Shown here piece after piece: positions 18,017 through 26,996 of a DNA stretch of 64,000 nt. The stretch spans positions 248,001-312,000 of the forward strand of contig NZ_BNJF01000003.1 in NCBI RefSeq assembly GCF_016587355.1, written 5' to 3'. The position numbers were made by a program, and so were the translations under genes. Below the pieces are notes generated by a model that had not been told where the DNA came from, did no database searches, and worked only from the letters and a program-made list of their open reading frames with translations. The first letter of the stretch is position 1, and every line of letters begins with the position of its first letter. Origin of the DNA: Ktedonospora formicarum (lineage in GTDB: Bacteria; Chloroflexota; Ktedonobacteria; Ktedonobacterales; Ktedonobacteraceae).

Positions 18017-18283
18017 TCACTTCCCACTGCCCGACTGCCGCATGTACGCATCGATGGCGCTCTGGACCACCTGGCTGGTGACACCCTCACCGAAGGCCTG
18101 GAGAGTGGTGCCACCTCCTGAGGCGCGGACGTGAACGGACACCTCCTTGTGGGTCGTCCTCGCGATCGCGTCGGCGATCTCCTGCGTTTCCTGACGCGTG
18201 AGGCGTATCGAAGTTGCTCCGGTTCCGGACGGGAGTTGCTGGAAGTCCCCATTTCCGGACGGGACGATCTCGGCGTTGCCCAT
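18017..18283 (-). CDS. Small hypothetical protein (88 aa)
   Basis: MGNAEIVPSGNGDFQQLP opens a soluble protein with a Gly/Ser-rich linker, then RLTRQETQEIADAIART and KEVSVHVRASGG, ending QVVQSAIDAYMRQSGSGK. Composition is protein-like and the ATG has AGAGGAA nine bases upstream. An overlapping frame (17989-18339) is Arg/Ser/Pro-rich and looks like a shadow. No family recognised. Stand-alone gene. Confidence 0.5.
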   Translation of the reverse strand: MGNAEIVPSGNGDFQQLPSGTGATSIRLTRQETQEIADAIARTTHKEVSVHVRASGGGTTLQAFGEGVTSQVVQSAIDAYMRQSGSGK

Positions 18284-18972
18284 GGCAGAGTTCCTCTGTG
18301 AGTTGGGGTGGAACGAAGTGCGTTTGCGATGAGGATCACGCACTCGGATTCATTCGCTTCGCCCCCGCGCCTACGGCTGCTAGGTGTGAATGCGTACCTC
18401 CAGGCGAATCAAACCTAAACAGAGGTAAATGGTTCTAAAAAGAGAATAGTATGTATAGATCCAAAAAACAATAGTATTTGGGCATATTGGAGGGACAGTT
18501 TCCCAGTAGAGCCACACGAGTTGGTAAAAAAGTCGGGAGAGCTTGAAAAAGCAAGCGCCCATTGGCATGCTGGAGCCTATGCAAACTGGAGTTGACCCAA
18601 TTGAGAAGAGTTCATGAAACGCAAAGAAGTGTTTTCCCTTGTACGTGAGCAAGCGGAAAACTGATCGTTGAAACGCGGTGATGTTGCTGGTAATCCCCTC
18701 TTTTATCTTCCGGTCATAAAAGAATCTCCCAGGATGTGACTCGTTTGTCAAGGCGAGTATCTTTGAGGTGTCTTGACAAGCAAGAGGGGCGGTGAAGGTG
18801 GAGGGGAGGGTTACATCCGATAGACGTTAACCTGCCCGAAAGGGAAGAGGGGGCTGTGCGCGGGATGGAGCGAGAGCATGCGGTGCGGTGCGGCGAAGAC
18901 GCGTACGCTGACAGCCCACGCACTTAGGGTCAAGTGAAGACTTTCATAAGGAGAACTCACATACATAGCTAT
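18284..18972. other. Gene-free region with repeat pieces
   Basis: A 65-bp piece at 18590-18656 (AGTTGACCCAATTGAGAAG, then GTTTTCCCTTGTACG) is a diverged copy of the 5' part of the repeat at 17345 and 31486. A 123-codon minus-strand frame at 18380-18751 has an odd composition and no ribosome-binding site, and is not accepted as a gene. The end (18780-18935) is G-rich with no frame of interest. Confidence 0.35.
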
Positions 18973-19200
18973 TTAGGAGTTACTATCTTGGGTGTGGCTA
19001 GGTTTCCGGGTTTCTGCTACTAGGCTGACTATGCACCATATGAAAACTAACAAGCTAGCAGTGGCTAGCCCATAGCCCACACACAAGAATAATATTCCTT
19101 TTGAGGATATGGTCACAGTAAATGTTGCGATGCAAGTAATTAAGCTTGTGAACAGAGGTCCATACTTTTTTAATAAGGGTGGCATATACTTTTCGGGCAT
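18973..19200 (-). CDS. Small two-helix membrane protein (75 aa)
   Basis: Two hydrophobic segments (LFTSLITCIATFTVTI and ILFLCVGYGLATASLLVFI) with a short loop, a basic N-terminus (MPEKYMPPLLKKYG) and a polar C-terminus. AAAGGGG precedes the ATG at a normal distance. Stand-alone. No family recognised; small membrane proteins of this kind cannot be assigned by sequence alone. Confidence 0.45.
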   Translation of the reverse strand: MPEKYMPPLLKKYGPLFTSLITCIATFTVTISSKGILFLCVGYGLATASLLVFIWCIVSLVAETRKPSHTQDSNS

Positions 19201-19297
19201 TGCTTTTGTCCCCTTTCAAGTTCTTCATTGAGAAGTTTGATAAACACAAGTATATAACACCTTATCAATATTATGTGGTTGTGAGAGGAGTTGGAAA

Positions 19298-19556
19298 CGA
19301 TGATGCGATGAGACCGTGTATATACCCCAACTGTTGAGGAGCGGGTGGACTGGCATTTGGAAGATGGGACTGATACGCTTTATGCCTGCCCTGATGCTTG
19401 GACGCTATGGCATCGGTTTCTCCATCGGGAAACGGGCGAGGTGAGGCGTGCGCTGTGATTGCTGGTCGTGCCTCTATTGTGGGCCTCACAAGGTGGATAT
19501 GGAGCGACAAGTGATGGCTGAAACTGAACCGACTCTGACAATATCCTGAGAATGTA
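19298..19556 (+). pseudogene. Decayed copy of the cysteine-motif N-terminal fragment
   Basis: DRVYTPTVEERVDWHLEDG continues to HRFLHRETGEVRR, then breaks: relative to 29323-29574 two bases are missing before the Cys-rich part, putting WPCLYCGPRKVD out of frame. A stop also precedes the first matching residues. The end matches the other copy exactly (EPTLTIS region), including the sequence beyond it. Confidence 0.65.
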
Positions 19557-19600
19557 CGAATTTGCGTTTCACACGGGTATGGCGTCTTCACATGGGTATG
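19298..19600 (+). repeat. About 300-bp dispersed repeat, copy 1
   Basis: Matches 29315-29625 along its length, including a shared non-coding tail (ACGAATTTGCGTTTCAC, then CACATGGGTAT). Both copies are cut at the same point of the coding remnant, so the truncated unit itself was copied. The tail leads into the short-ORF start at 19598. Confidence 0.6.
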
Positions 19601-19699
19601 GTGTGTTGTAATTTCAGTCATCTGATGTCGCCCGAAGTTGCAAGGGACCTAGAAAGACTGACACTCGACCTGGCAGAGTTGTTAGGAATCACGCTCTAG
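19598..19699 (+). CDS. Short conserved ORF, copy 2 (33 aa)
   Basis: Reads MVCCNFSHLM, then SPEVARDLERLTLDLAELL and GITL. Same length and stop position as copies 1 and 4. The start sits at the end of the shared repeat tail. Downstream, GTGCCTTGTTACCTGC with TTTGCAGGCAAAC forms a stem-loop that parallels the block after copies 3 and 4. No strong Shine-Dalgarno here. Confidence 0.5.
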   Translation: MVCCNFSHLMSPEVARDLERLTLDLAELLGITL

Positions 19700-19869
19700 G
19701 AGTGTATGATGAGGGAAGGGGTGATTGGGAATATGCTCATTCATCCCTTCGTTTCCATCGCTTGCAGAAATAGTGCCTTGTTACCTGCTTTGCAGGCAAA
19801 CAAAAGAAGAAGGATTGAGAAAGAACCATCGGATAATACGTCATTTCATGAAACGAAGGACTGTGTTGT

Positions 19870-20703
19870 ATGCACTCGATCCACTTTGCTATTCTCCCAC
19901 CTCCAGCCATCCTCAAAAACGAGGTAGAGTGCGTAAGGATCGCCGACTATCGTGGTGAGGAAGCTGTGACCATTAACGTCTCTCCCACTGGTGCGCCAGG
20001 AATGGTCTTTCATCACAATAAGGGACACGCTGCTCTTGAACACATCGTCACCCATTCGGGGCGCAGCTTTTGCCCACCTCCCCTCTTTCTTTCTGGACCC
20101 GTGATCGAGCCCAGCGTCATGACATACAAAAAAACAGCTTTCATAACGGTGCATGTGATTTTCAAGCCTTCCGCCCTCAAAAACCTCTTTGGAATCAATG
20201 CCTCGCATCTTGCTCCCGGATGGATAGGCCCTCAGGAGTACGGGGCTCTCGATTTGGCAAGTCAATTGATGGAAGCCCGGAGCGGGCAGGAACAGATGGC
20301 GCTTCTCACCAGTTTCTTGGTGGCTCTGCTCAAGCAGGAGAAACCGCGAGATATGCTCGTGGAAGAAAGCCTCCATTTGATCCACGCACACATTGGTTCG
20401 CTGCATGTCAAAGACTTGCTGAACACGTTCCATCTCTCTGAACGCCAGTTTGAAAGGCGCTTCACACAGGCGGTGGGTCTAACACCCCAGGCGTATCTTC
20501 GGGTAAAGCGCTTTAATGCAGCGATCCACCTCATTAAAACCAGGCGCTTTGCACGGCTGACCGATGTGGCAGCTGCTCTTCACTTCGCTGACCAGTCTCA
20601 TTTGATTCATGACATGAAAGCCTTTTCCGGCATGACTCCTACACGCCTTGCTAAACAGGTCGATGACTTCTATCATGAGCAAGCAGGCTATGCTTTTGCC
20701 TGA
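19870..20703 (+). CDS. AraC-family transcriptional regulator
   Basis: A 277-aa protein with the double helix-turn-helix at about residues 175-265: HVKDLLNTFHLSERQFERRF, then GLTPQAYLRVKRFNAAI and LTDVAAALHFADQSHLIHDM, ending GMTPTRL. The N-terminal half (HSIHFAILPPPAILKNEV onward) is of the DUF6597 type found in AraC proteins without a cupin. GAAGGA lies nine bases before the ATG. The reductase gene starts 98 bp downstream on the same strand, so the two may be co-expressed. The ligand is unknown. Confidence 0.85.
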   Translation: MHSIHFAILPPPAILKNEVECVRIADYRGEEAVTINVSPTGAPGMVFHHNKGHAALEHIVTHSGRSFCPPPLFLSGPVIEPSVMTYKKTAFITVHVIFKPSALKNLFGINASHLAPGWIGPQEYGALDLASQLMEARSGQEQMALLTSFLVALLKQEKPRDMLVEESLHLIHAHIGSLHVKDLLNTFHLSERQFERRFTQAVGLTPQAYLRVKRFNAAIHLIKTRRFARLTDVAAALHFADQSHLIHDMKAFSGMTPTRLAKQVDDFYHEQAGYAFA

Positions 20704-20801
20704 TGATGACGGTTTTTTACAAGCGGTTAAAGGAAAGGAAGGGTATACTCCAGCCAACGAGAGAAACATCATGGTTTCTCGACAGAAGGAGGAAAGAGTT
20801 C

Positions 20802-21374
20802 ATGAGCAAAGTGATTGTTTTCACGAACCTGACCCTCGATGGGGTCATGCAGGCACCAGGACGACCAGATGAAGATTGCCGGGGCGGTTTCGAGCACGGC
20901 AGTTGGGGAGCGCCCTATAATGCGATGGCTCTGGCAGGAGATAGTATGCCCACTATTTCTGCCCTGCTATTGGGCAGGCGCACCTACGAGGACTTCTACT
21001 CCGTCTGGCCTAAGCGAACGGACAGCCCTTTCTCGGCAAGGCTCGACAACATGCCGAAGTACGTCGCGTCCACCACGCTCTCTGAACCGCTCCCGTGGAT
21101 CAACTCCACGCTGCTCAAAGGCGACGCTGCAGAGACTGTGGCCGGGCTCAAGCAGGAGTCAGGTACGGATCTGGTGATTATGGGCAGCGGAGAGTTGGTC
21201 CAGTCGCTCATGCAGGCGAACCTCGTCGATACGTATGTGCTCCTTATTCATCCTCTAGTGCTGGGATCGGGACGCCGCCTTTTCCCAGAAGGTGGCGTAC
21301 CAGCCACGCTCCAGCTTGTCGGCACCAGGACAACGAGCACAGGCGTTGTGATCGCAACCTACCAGTTAGCCTAA
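20802..21374 (+). CDS. Dihydrofolate-reductase-like / RibD C-terminal domain protein
   Basis: A 190-aa protein of the DHFR/RibD_C fold, NAD(P)H-dependent reductases often of unknown substrate. Signatures: MSKVIVFTNLTLDGVMQAPG, GRRTYEDFYSVWP, a KYVAST strand, DLVIMGSGELVQSL and the C-terminal HPLVLGSGRRLFP. The start is fixed by AAGGAGG nine bases upstream; 33 in-frame codons before it belong to the gap. Lies downstream of an AraC regulator. The third short-ORF copy begins 41 bp after the stop. Confidence 0.85.
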   Translation: MSKVIVFTNLTLDGVMQAPGRPDEDCRGGFEHGSWGAPYNAMALAGDSMPTISALLLGRRTYEDFYSVWPKRTDSPFSARLDNMPKYVASTTLSEPLPWINSTLLKGDAAETVAGLKQESGTDLVIMGSGELVQSLMQANLVDTYVLLIHPLVLGSGRRLFPEGGVPATLQLVGTRTTSTGVVIATYQLA

Positions 21375-21415
21375 GAAAACCGCTAAAGGAGCCGCTCCTT
21401 AACTGGGGTCGTCTG

Positions 21416-21490
21416 ATGCAGCCCGAAGTTGCCAGGAACCTAGAACGACTGACGCGCGACTTGGCAGAGATCTTGGGGATCACGATCTAG
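21416..21490 (+). CDS. Short conserved ORF, copy 3 (24 aa)
   Basis: Reads MQPEVARNLERL, then TRDLAEILGITI, aligned to residues 10-33 of the other copies. The upstream frame (LLNWGRL) also matches copy 4 (CLNWGHL), but the MVC start is missing, so the inner Met with GGGG seven bases ahead would be the start. An AAAGGAG sequence further upstream is an alternative ribosome site without a matching start codon. Confidence 0.45.
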   Translation: MQPEVARNLERLTRDLAEILGITI

Positions 21491-21597
21491 GAGCGTATGA
21501 TGGGAAGGAGGAATGGTGGAGCCCACACCTATTCCTCCCTTCCCATACCATGGCCTCCAGAGGTCGTGCCTTTTCTGAAGGCAAACCCTAACCAAAC
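21491..21597 (+). repeat. Stem-loop block after short-ORF copy 3
   Basis: Nearly identical over about 100 bp to 27099-27202. It forms a long imperfect hairpin (TGGGAAGGAGGAAT with ATTCCTCCCTTCCCA), then a smaller one around GGCCTCCAGAGG and a third with TGCCTT/AAGGCA. High identity in non-coding DNA suggests a recent copy or a structured RNA. Could terminate the short-ORF transcript. Confidence 0.6.
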
Positions 21598-22010
21598 AAG
21601 CGATGTTCGAAGCGCTTTCAGAAAAACAAGCGAGCTTTGAGTAATGCAAGGGATGAGATATGCACAATGCGCTGATGTTCATAGAATCTCTGCCATGAGT
21701 GTCACATACTCATCTCATCTTGCAGAAAATGACATTTTGATTGTGGTACGTTTTTTGAGACTGTTCAAGAGTTCTTCCTCTCCACAAGCCTCTGGTCTCT
21801 CTCCATATCAGATCAGCACATCTTTTTCTCAGACGCTCTGACGATAGCTGAGAGCCTGGGTGAACCACTGGGCCTCACATCTCCCATTTAGGGAGTCCCT
21901 CCACTTCTAGACTCTGGACAAGATGAACCTTTTCGCCTTCTATCCGGTAGTAGAGAGAGAAGAGCAAAGATTGTTGCCTTCACCATTTTTTAGAGGATAT
22001 GGGATTTGCC
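21598..22010. other. Gene-free region ahead of the sigma operon
   Basis: No protein-like frame. The promoter of the sigma operon should be here; GAACCTTTTCGCC near 21933 might serve as an ECF-type -35, but no matching -10 is clear. Confidence 0.3.
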
Positions 22011-22589
22011 ATGTTCACTGATGAAGAATTGTTCCGTGCTTGGCAGCACGGCGATGCAAGAGCACTGGAGATGCTTGTCCAGCGGTATCATGCTCCATTA
22101 CTCGCACATCTCTATCGTGTTCTGACAGATATGCACCTGGCGGAAGATCTGGTTCAGGAGACGTTCATCAGGCTGATCCGCGATGCGAAGAGCTACTGCT
22201 ATCCGCGCCCCTTTCGCCCCTGGCTCTATACCATTGCTCATCATTTGGCCTGCAACTATCATACCAGCGCCTATGCTCGCCGCGTCGAACTACGTGCTGA
22301 GATGCCTGCCATGCAGGCCCACGAACCAGATCCGGCAGAATGGTTTGAGCGCTGGGAGCGACATGATATCCTGCACAAAGCACTCACTCATCTGAGTCTT
22401 GAGCAACGCGAGGTGCTCAGCTTGCGCTTTGGGCAGGAGCTGAGCATCCCGGAAACTGCGGCCATTCTCTCGATCCCCGCTGGTACCGTCAAAAGCCGGA
22501 CGTTCACTGCCCTCCGTCTGTTGCGTTCTCACCTGGAGGAAAACGCCAGCTACATGGAGAGCAAACAAGGAGGACAGCACCATGGATAG
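22011..22589 (+). CDS. ECF-type RNA polymerase sigma factor
   Basis: A 192-aa sigma-70 factor of the extracytoplasmic-function group, directing RNA polymerase to a small regulon. Region 2 is LEMLVQRYHAPLLAHLYR through AEDLVQETFIRLIR (core binding and -10 recognition). Region 4 is LSLEQREVLSLRFGQ, then SIPETAAILSIPAGTVKSRT (-35 recognition helix-turn-helix). An ATG four codons upstream (21999) is also possible; the GAGGAT sequence is too close to it and fits the later start slightly better. The next gene overlaps by 8 bp, as usual for a partner anti-sigma protein. Confidence 0.88.
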   Translation: MFTDEELFRAWQHGDARALEMLVQRYHAPLLAHLYRVLTDMHLAEDLVQETFIRLIRDAKSYCYPRPFRPWLYTIAHHLACNYHTSAYARRVELRAEMPAMQAHEPDPAEWFERWERHDILHKALTHLSLEQREVLSLRFGQELSIPETAAILSIPAGTVKSRTFTALRLLRSHLEENASYMESKQGGQHHG

Positions 22590-23415
22590 CCATGCATTTG
22601 ATCAGACTCCCGTACAGGGCGATGAGCTCTCCCCCGATCTGCAAGCTGTTGCCAGAAGCTATAGAGCTCAACCGGTTCCACATCCATCCTCAGCCGAGAC
22701 GGCGCAATTACTTCACACGCTTCTGACAGAGGCAGCTTTTCAGACCCAAGAAATGCACGATGAGAGCAACGATCACCTCTGGCATATTCTTGTGCTGGCT
22801 CGCTGGCGAGTGTATTTGCTTGGTCAATGGTTCTGGATTATTGGTATCGTGTTTCTCCTGGCTGGTATCCTCCTGGCCCGGTTTCTCACGGTTCCGGATC
22901 TCATTACACTTCTGATTCTCCTGCTCCCTCTGGCGTCTGTGCTCAGTCTCGCCTATGCGTTGCGCAAACCGTCGGATGGATTACGGGCCGTTGAGGCAAG
23001 CTGTCCGGCCAATTTTGTGCAAACAGGTATGGGCATGGGCCTGGCTCTTCTGGCGTTCGATAGCCTGCTTGGCCTGGCTGCAACGCTTGGCTTTGCTCTG
23101 GCGAACTGGGCACCGTTCTGGCATTTATTGCTGGCCTGGCTGGCCCCACTGCTGCTGCTCACTGCCATCTCGCTCCCTCTTGCACTCCTGCGCAGTGTGC
23201 GTCTGGCAGTGCTGATTGGAGGTGGGCCCTGGCTGCTTCTGGGCTTACTTGCCCTGAATGAGCAACATGGATCAGGTGTGACGAACGTGCTCTTTTCTCT
23301 CCCACAGGATCCATTCTCGTTCTCATACCACCTGGTAACTATTTTACTCAGTCTCCTGCTTCTGACCGTACTCTTTCTCAGTGCCCCCAAATGGCAGCGC
23401 TTCTGCGCTTTTTAG
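22582..23415 (+). CDS. Membrane protein, probable anti-sigma factor
   Basis: A 277-aa protein with about 75 hydrophilic N-terminal residues and six or so membrane helices (FWIIGIVFLLAGILLARF first). It overlaps the sigma gene and so is the natural candidate for its membrane-bound inhibitor, with the N-terminal part in the cytoplasm. No zinc-binding HXXXCXXC anti-sigma motif is present, so the role is inferred from position. GGAGGAC precedes the ATG inside the sigma gene. The ABC genes that follow on the same strand may share its transcript. Confidence 0.6.
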   Translation: MDSHAFDQTPVQGDELSPDLQAVARSYRAQPVPHPSSAETAQLLHTLLTEAAFQTQEMHDESNDHLWHILVLARWRVYLLGQWFWIIGIVFLLAGILLARFLTVPDLITLLILLLPLASVLSLAYALRKPSDGLRAVEASCPANFVQTGMGMGLALLAFDSLLGLAATLGFALANWAPFWHLLLAWLAPLLLLTAISLPLALLRSVRLAVLIGGGPWLLLGLLALNEQHGSGVTNVLFSLPQDPFSFSYHLVTILLSLLLLTVLFLSAPKWQRFCAF

Positions 23416-23444
23416 AGGTATGAGAAAGCTTGGAAGGATTGTGT

Positions 23445-24325
23445 ATGTCTCACTTCTGGACCATCATGAAACTTGAATTGAAGCTGACCTGGCTCAATTG
23501 GGTCACCTGGCTTATGGTATTGGTCATGCTCATCATTGGAGCCTTATGCGCTTCCAGTAACCGGAGCGAACCCTGGTCAACCTGGGCGCACCTGGGGGAC
23601 ACCGGTTTCTTCATTTCGCTCATCCTGGCTTTCAGCACCGGAAATCAGATTCACCGCGATTCTGTGCAACGCCTGGACGGGATCATCCTGAGCACGCCTG
23701 TCGCTACTCCTGTTTACGTCTGTGGCAAATACCTCGCTGGGCTGGTGAGCCTGCTCCTCCTTGCTGGTTCTGGACTGCTTTCCGCGCTCGTGGTAGATCA
23801 ACTCCCTACTGGTACGCACGCTTTCCTGATCTTCCCATCCCTCTTCTATCCGCCGCTGGGGCCCAACCCTATCTCATTGGCTGGGCCTGGCTGGTGCTGA
23901 CCCCGATCACTTTTGGCGCGACCTTCGTGTTGGCCTGTATGACACTCACACGTGGTCAGCGTGTCATTGCCTCTCTCGCCATCCTCCCCATCTGGATTTT
24001 GCCTCTGTTTCTCGTCAGTTCCATTCCCCAACTGCTTGATATTACCGCCGCCGTTTTCTTCCCTGCGTATTCTCTCGCCCCAGCGGATACTCCTCCAAGC
24101 ACTCCCATCAATGAGTTTCTGCGTCAACATCCGGTCTTGTGGAAGAATAGTCCACCGCCAGCTGATCTTGTTCAGCAAGTGATGCATCTTTCTCTGGCAG
24201 AAACACCACCTTCGCCCATTCCCGCTCTGTTTCTCTGGAACCGCCTGTTCTTCCTGGGCATTTCCTTGCTGTTACTTGTTCTGACCATCTCCGGTACCCA
24301 TGTGCTGCGCCGTCGCGCTGCTTGA
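23445..24325 (+). pseudogene. ABC-2-type permease, one-base frameshift
   Basis: MSHFWTIMKLELKLTWLNW opens a permease with six or so helices. The first frame ends with PLGPNPISL; the expected LGAQPYLIGWAWLVLTPIT continues in the next frame. One G missing from GGGG at about 23863 explains it. The joined protein is about 293 aa. GGAAGG is eight bases before the ATG. It is followed 13 bp later by the ATPase gene, its probable partner. If the missing base is a sequencing error the gene is intact. Confidence 0.75.
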
Positions 24326-24338
24326 GGAAAGGAAAAAG

Positions 24339-25259
24339 ATGATGCCAACGCTCTTTATCGGTACCGTGAGCAAGCGTTATGAGCGCAATCGTTGGGCCTT
24401 GCGCGAGTTCTCGCTGCGCATGGAAGCCGGTGTGCTGGGGCTGGTGGGTTCCAATGGCGCGGGCAAAACCACGCTGCTCAAGATGCTGGCAACGCTGCTG
24501 CTGCCCACTGAAGGTTCTATTACGTGGAATGGTCAGGATATCCTTCGTCATCCCGAGATGGTGCGCCGTGTGCTGGGCTACGTGCCCCAGGACTTCGGCG
24601 TCTATCCACAGATCAGCGCACGCATGTTTCTCCGCTATCTTGGCGAACTCAAGGGCTTGCGTGGGACGCAGTTGCGTCAGCGGATCGATGCTGTACTAGA
24701 GATGGTTGGCCTCTCCGCGGATGCCGACCGACGCTTAAAAACCTTCTCCGGAGGCATGGTGCGCCGTCTCGGCATTGCCCAGGCGCTGCTGAACGAACCA
24801 CGCTTGCTCGTGCTCGACGAACCAACAGTGGGCCTCGATCCAGCCGAACGTGTCCGTTTTCGTGAAATGCTGCCCTCGCTCTCTGGCGAACGTATCGTCA
24901 TCCTCTCGACGCACATTATCAGCGATATCGAGGTCACGGCGACCCATCTCGCCCTGCTGAGCCAGGGGCGCTTGAACTGGACGGGCACACCCGAGGCGTT
25001 GCTCGCTGACGCTGCCGGAGCGCTCTGGACGCTGACCATTCCGCAGGCTGAATTCGAGCGTTGGCGCGCACGTTATCGCGTGAGCAGCGCGATTCCTCGT
25101 GGTGGCCGCGTCGAGATGCGTATTTTGGCCACGCATCAGCCACATCCCCAGGCCATCCCGGCTCATCCCACCCTGGAAGAAGCATACCTGCTCTTCCAGG
25201 AAGCAATGGGGCCGGCAGAGAGGGCTGAGGCTTTTGCTTCTCCCACGCAGGTCCCTTGA
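24339..25259 (+). CDS. ABC transporter ATP-binding protein
   Basis: A 306-aa ATPase powering an ABC-2 exporter. Walker A is GSNGAGKTT near residue 37, the Q-loop is in VPQDFGVYP, the signature is FSGGM, Walker B is LLVLDEPTVGLDP, and the switch His is in LSTHI. The C-terminal 80 residues are an extension of the kind seen in drug and bacteriocin exporters. AAAGGA precedes tandem ATGs. Flanked by two permease genes in the sigma-led operon, it probably serves both as one transporter; the substrate is unknown. Confidence 0.9.
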   Translation: MMPTLFIGTVSKRYERNRWALREFSLRMEAGVLGLVGSNGAGKTTLLKMLATLLLPTEGSITWNGQDILRHPEMVRRVLGYVPQDFGVYPQISARMFLRYLGELKGLRGTQLRQRIDAVLEMVGLSADADRRLKTFSGGMVRRLGIAQALLNEPRLLVLDEPTVGLDPAERVRFREMLPSLSGERIVILSTHIISDIEVTATHLALLSQGRLNWTGTPEALLADAAGALWTLTIPQAEFERWRARYRVSSAIPRGGRVEMRILATHQPHPQAIPAHPTLEEAYLLFQEAMGPAERAEAFASPTQVP

Positions 25260-25305
25260 GCGGCAAGATTTGAATCAACAATGTTTTGCTTTGTAAAGAG
25301 GAAAA

Positions 25306-26811
25306 ATGATGAAGCTAGAGAAAACCGAGCGTGACAGTTTCGCGCACTTGCTGGTCGCGGAGTGGACCACCTTCCGTAAAGCTCGCGGCTTTTTGATCGC
25401 AATAGCGGTCGCAGCATTGATACCAGTGTTCTTGGGACTCGTAGTGGCGAACCTTATAACTTGTGGTCCGAATGGACGTACCTGCTCTGCTATCCCGGTG
25501 GGACCAGGTGGCGAAGCGGTGGATGACACATCCTACTTTGTACACCAACCGCTTGCTAGAGATGGCAGTATGACGGTGCGCGTCACTTCGTTGACCGGCC
25601 TGATCACCTATCCGCCACCCAAGCATGATCAATTTGTCGTCTCTGGTGTCGTGTCATGGGCAAAGGCGGGAATTATGATCAAGGAAAATACGCAGCAAGG
25701 GTCGGCCTACGCGGCAGTGATGATCACTGGTAGCCACGGGGTGCGGATGCAGTACAACTTCCTCGAAGACATGGCTGGCAACCCAGGAGACGTCTTTGCA
25801 CAATCCCCACGCTGGCTCCGGTTAACCCGCGAAGGTTCCATACTCACTGGCTACGAGTCAACCGATGGTGTACAGTGGACCAGGGTCGGCACGGCTCACT
25901 TGGCCGGACTGCCGAGCACAGTGCAGATTGGACTCTTCGTCACGTCCCCTTGCAATCTGAGTACGGATGATGCTACCTGCCGCCTCACCCAGGCCACCGC
26001 CACTTTCGACCACGTCAGTCTGACGGACAGTGGAAGCTCGGGCGCGTGGGTCGGCACCAAGATAGGAGGCCACAAAGACGATCCAGCTTTATCTATGGGA
26101 AGCCTTCACACATCTGGCGAGATGTTCACCGTGACCGGTTCTGGAGACATCGCGCCGCTTGGAGCCGGAGGGGGCTGGCCCATCGAGCGCTTCCTCATCG
26201 GCACGATAATCGGGCTGCTCGTGGTGATCGTGGCGGCGGTACTGTTCGCCGCTGCCAAACGCCCGGTGAGTCATATCTACGCCTCCAAGCGACGAGGACA
26301 GGTGTTGGCCGCGAAGGCGGTCGTAATTGGCCTCGTCACGTTTACGACCCAACTGGTGGCCGCTCTCATCGCGGTCCAGATTGGCAAGCACATGGTACTC
26401 TCGCATGGCGCTATTATCCTGTCAGTGAGCCCTCTCACCGAACTGCGCGTCATGGTTGGTACCGCGGCACTCGTTGGGGTCGCTGCCGTCTTCGCTCTTT
26501 CCCTCGGAACCTTGTTCCGGCACCGCGTCGTGGCTGTGATGCTCAGCATCGCGCTCACTGTTTTGCCCTTCATTCTCGCTTTCGCTGGTCTCGTACCCGA
26601 TGCCTGGTCCCAGTGGTTGCTACGGCTCACGCCCGATGCCGGGTTTGCGATTCAGCAGAGCATTCCAGCGTACCCACAAGTGATCAGCCTCTACACGCCA
26701 CAGTTCGGATACTACCCACTGGCACCCTGGGCTGGCTTCGCTGTACTCTGCTGCTATACAGCGTTCGCTCTCAGTCTGGCCATCTTCTTGCTACACCGTA
26801 GGGATAGATGA
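25306..26811 (+). CDS. ABC permease with a large extracytoplasmic DUF1349-like domain
   Basis: A 501-aa protein: one N-terminal membrane helix (FLIAIAVAALIPVFLGLVVA), an outside domain of about 250 residues, then six helices typical of ABC-2 permeases. The outside domain contains GVVSWAKAGIMIKEN, GVRMQYNFLED, WLRLTREGSILTGYES and DGVQWTRVG, the pattern of DUF1349 (concanavalin-like fold, found with carbohydrate-active proteins). It is the last gene of the operon, 46 bp after the ATPase. GAGGAAAA precedes ATGATG. The ectodomain may bind the exported or sensed ligand. Confidence 0.8.
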   Translation: MMKLEKTERDSFAHLLVAEWTTFRKARGFLIAIAVAALIPVFLGLVVANLITCGPNGRTCSAIPVGPGGEAVDDTSYFVHQPLARDGSMTVRVTSLTGLITYPPPKHDQFVVSGVVSWAKAGIMIKENTQQGSAYAAVMITGSHGVRMQYNFLEDMAGNPGDVFAQSPRWLRLTREGSILTGYESTDGVQWTRVGTAHLAGLPSTVQIGLFVTSPCNLSTDDATCRLTQATATFDHVSLTDSGSSGAWVGTKIGGHKDDPALSMGSLHTSGEMFTVTGSGDIAPLGAGGGWPIERFLIGTIIGLLVVIVAAVLFAAAKRPVSHIYASKRRGQVLAAKAVVIGLVTFTTQLVAALIAVQIGKHMVLSHGAIILSVSPLTELRVMVGTAALVGVAAVFALSLGTLFRHRVVAVMLSIALTVLPFILAFAGLVPDAWSQWLLRLTPDAGFAIQQSIPAYPQVISLYTPQFGYYPLAPWAGFAVLCCYTAFALSLAIFLLHRRDR

Positions 26812-26996
26812 GGCGAAGATTGTGTGTTCCTTCGTGTTCAATTCCATTTTCATCTCTTCGCCAGAAGCTCCCACCTTCGCAATGGCGAGAGAAAGGGAAA
26901 TGGAGAGGACTGTTTTGTACAAGAGAAAACGAACGATTTTGGCATAAAAAGTTGAGCTTTTTCTCAGGAACCCTTATCTTCCTTTGAATGATAGAT

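Noticed and set aside
18380..18751. 123-codon minus-strand frame
   Set aside because: Aromatic-rich odd composition, no ribosome site, and it overlaps a dispersed repeat piece.
26046..26801. 251-codon frame overlapping the ABC permease
   Set aside because: Arg/His-rich, no ribosome site; a +1 shadow of the permease gene.
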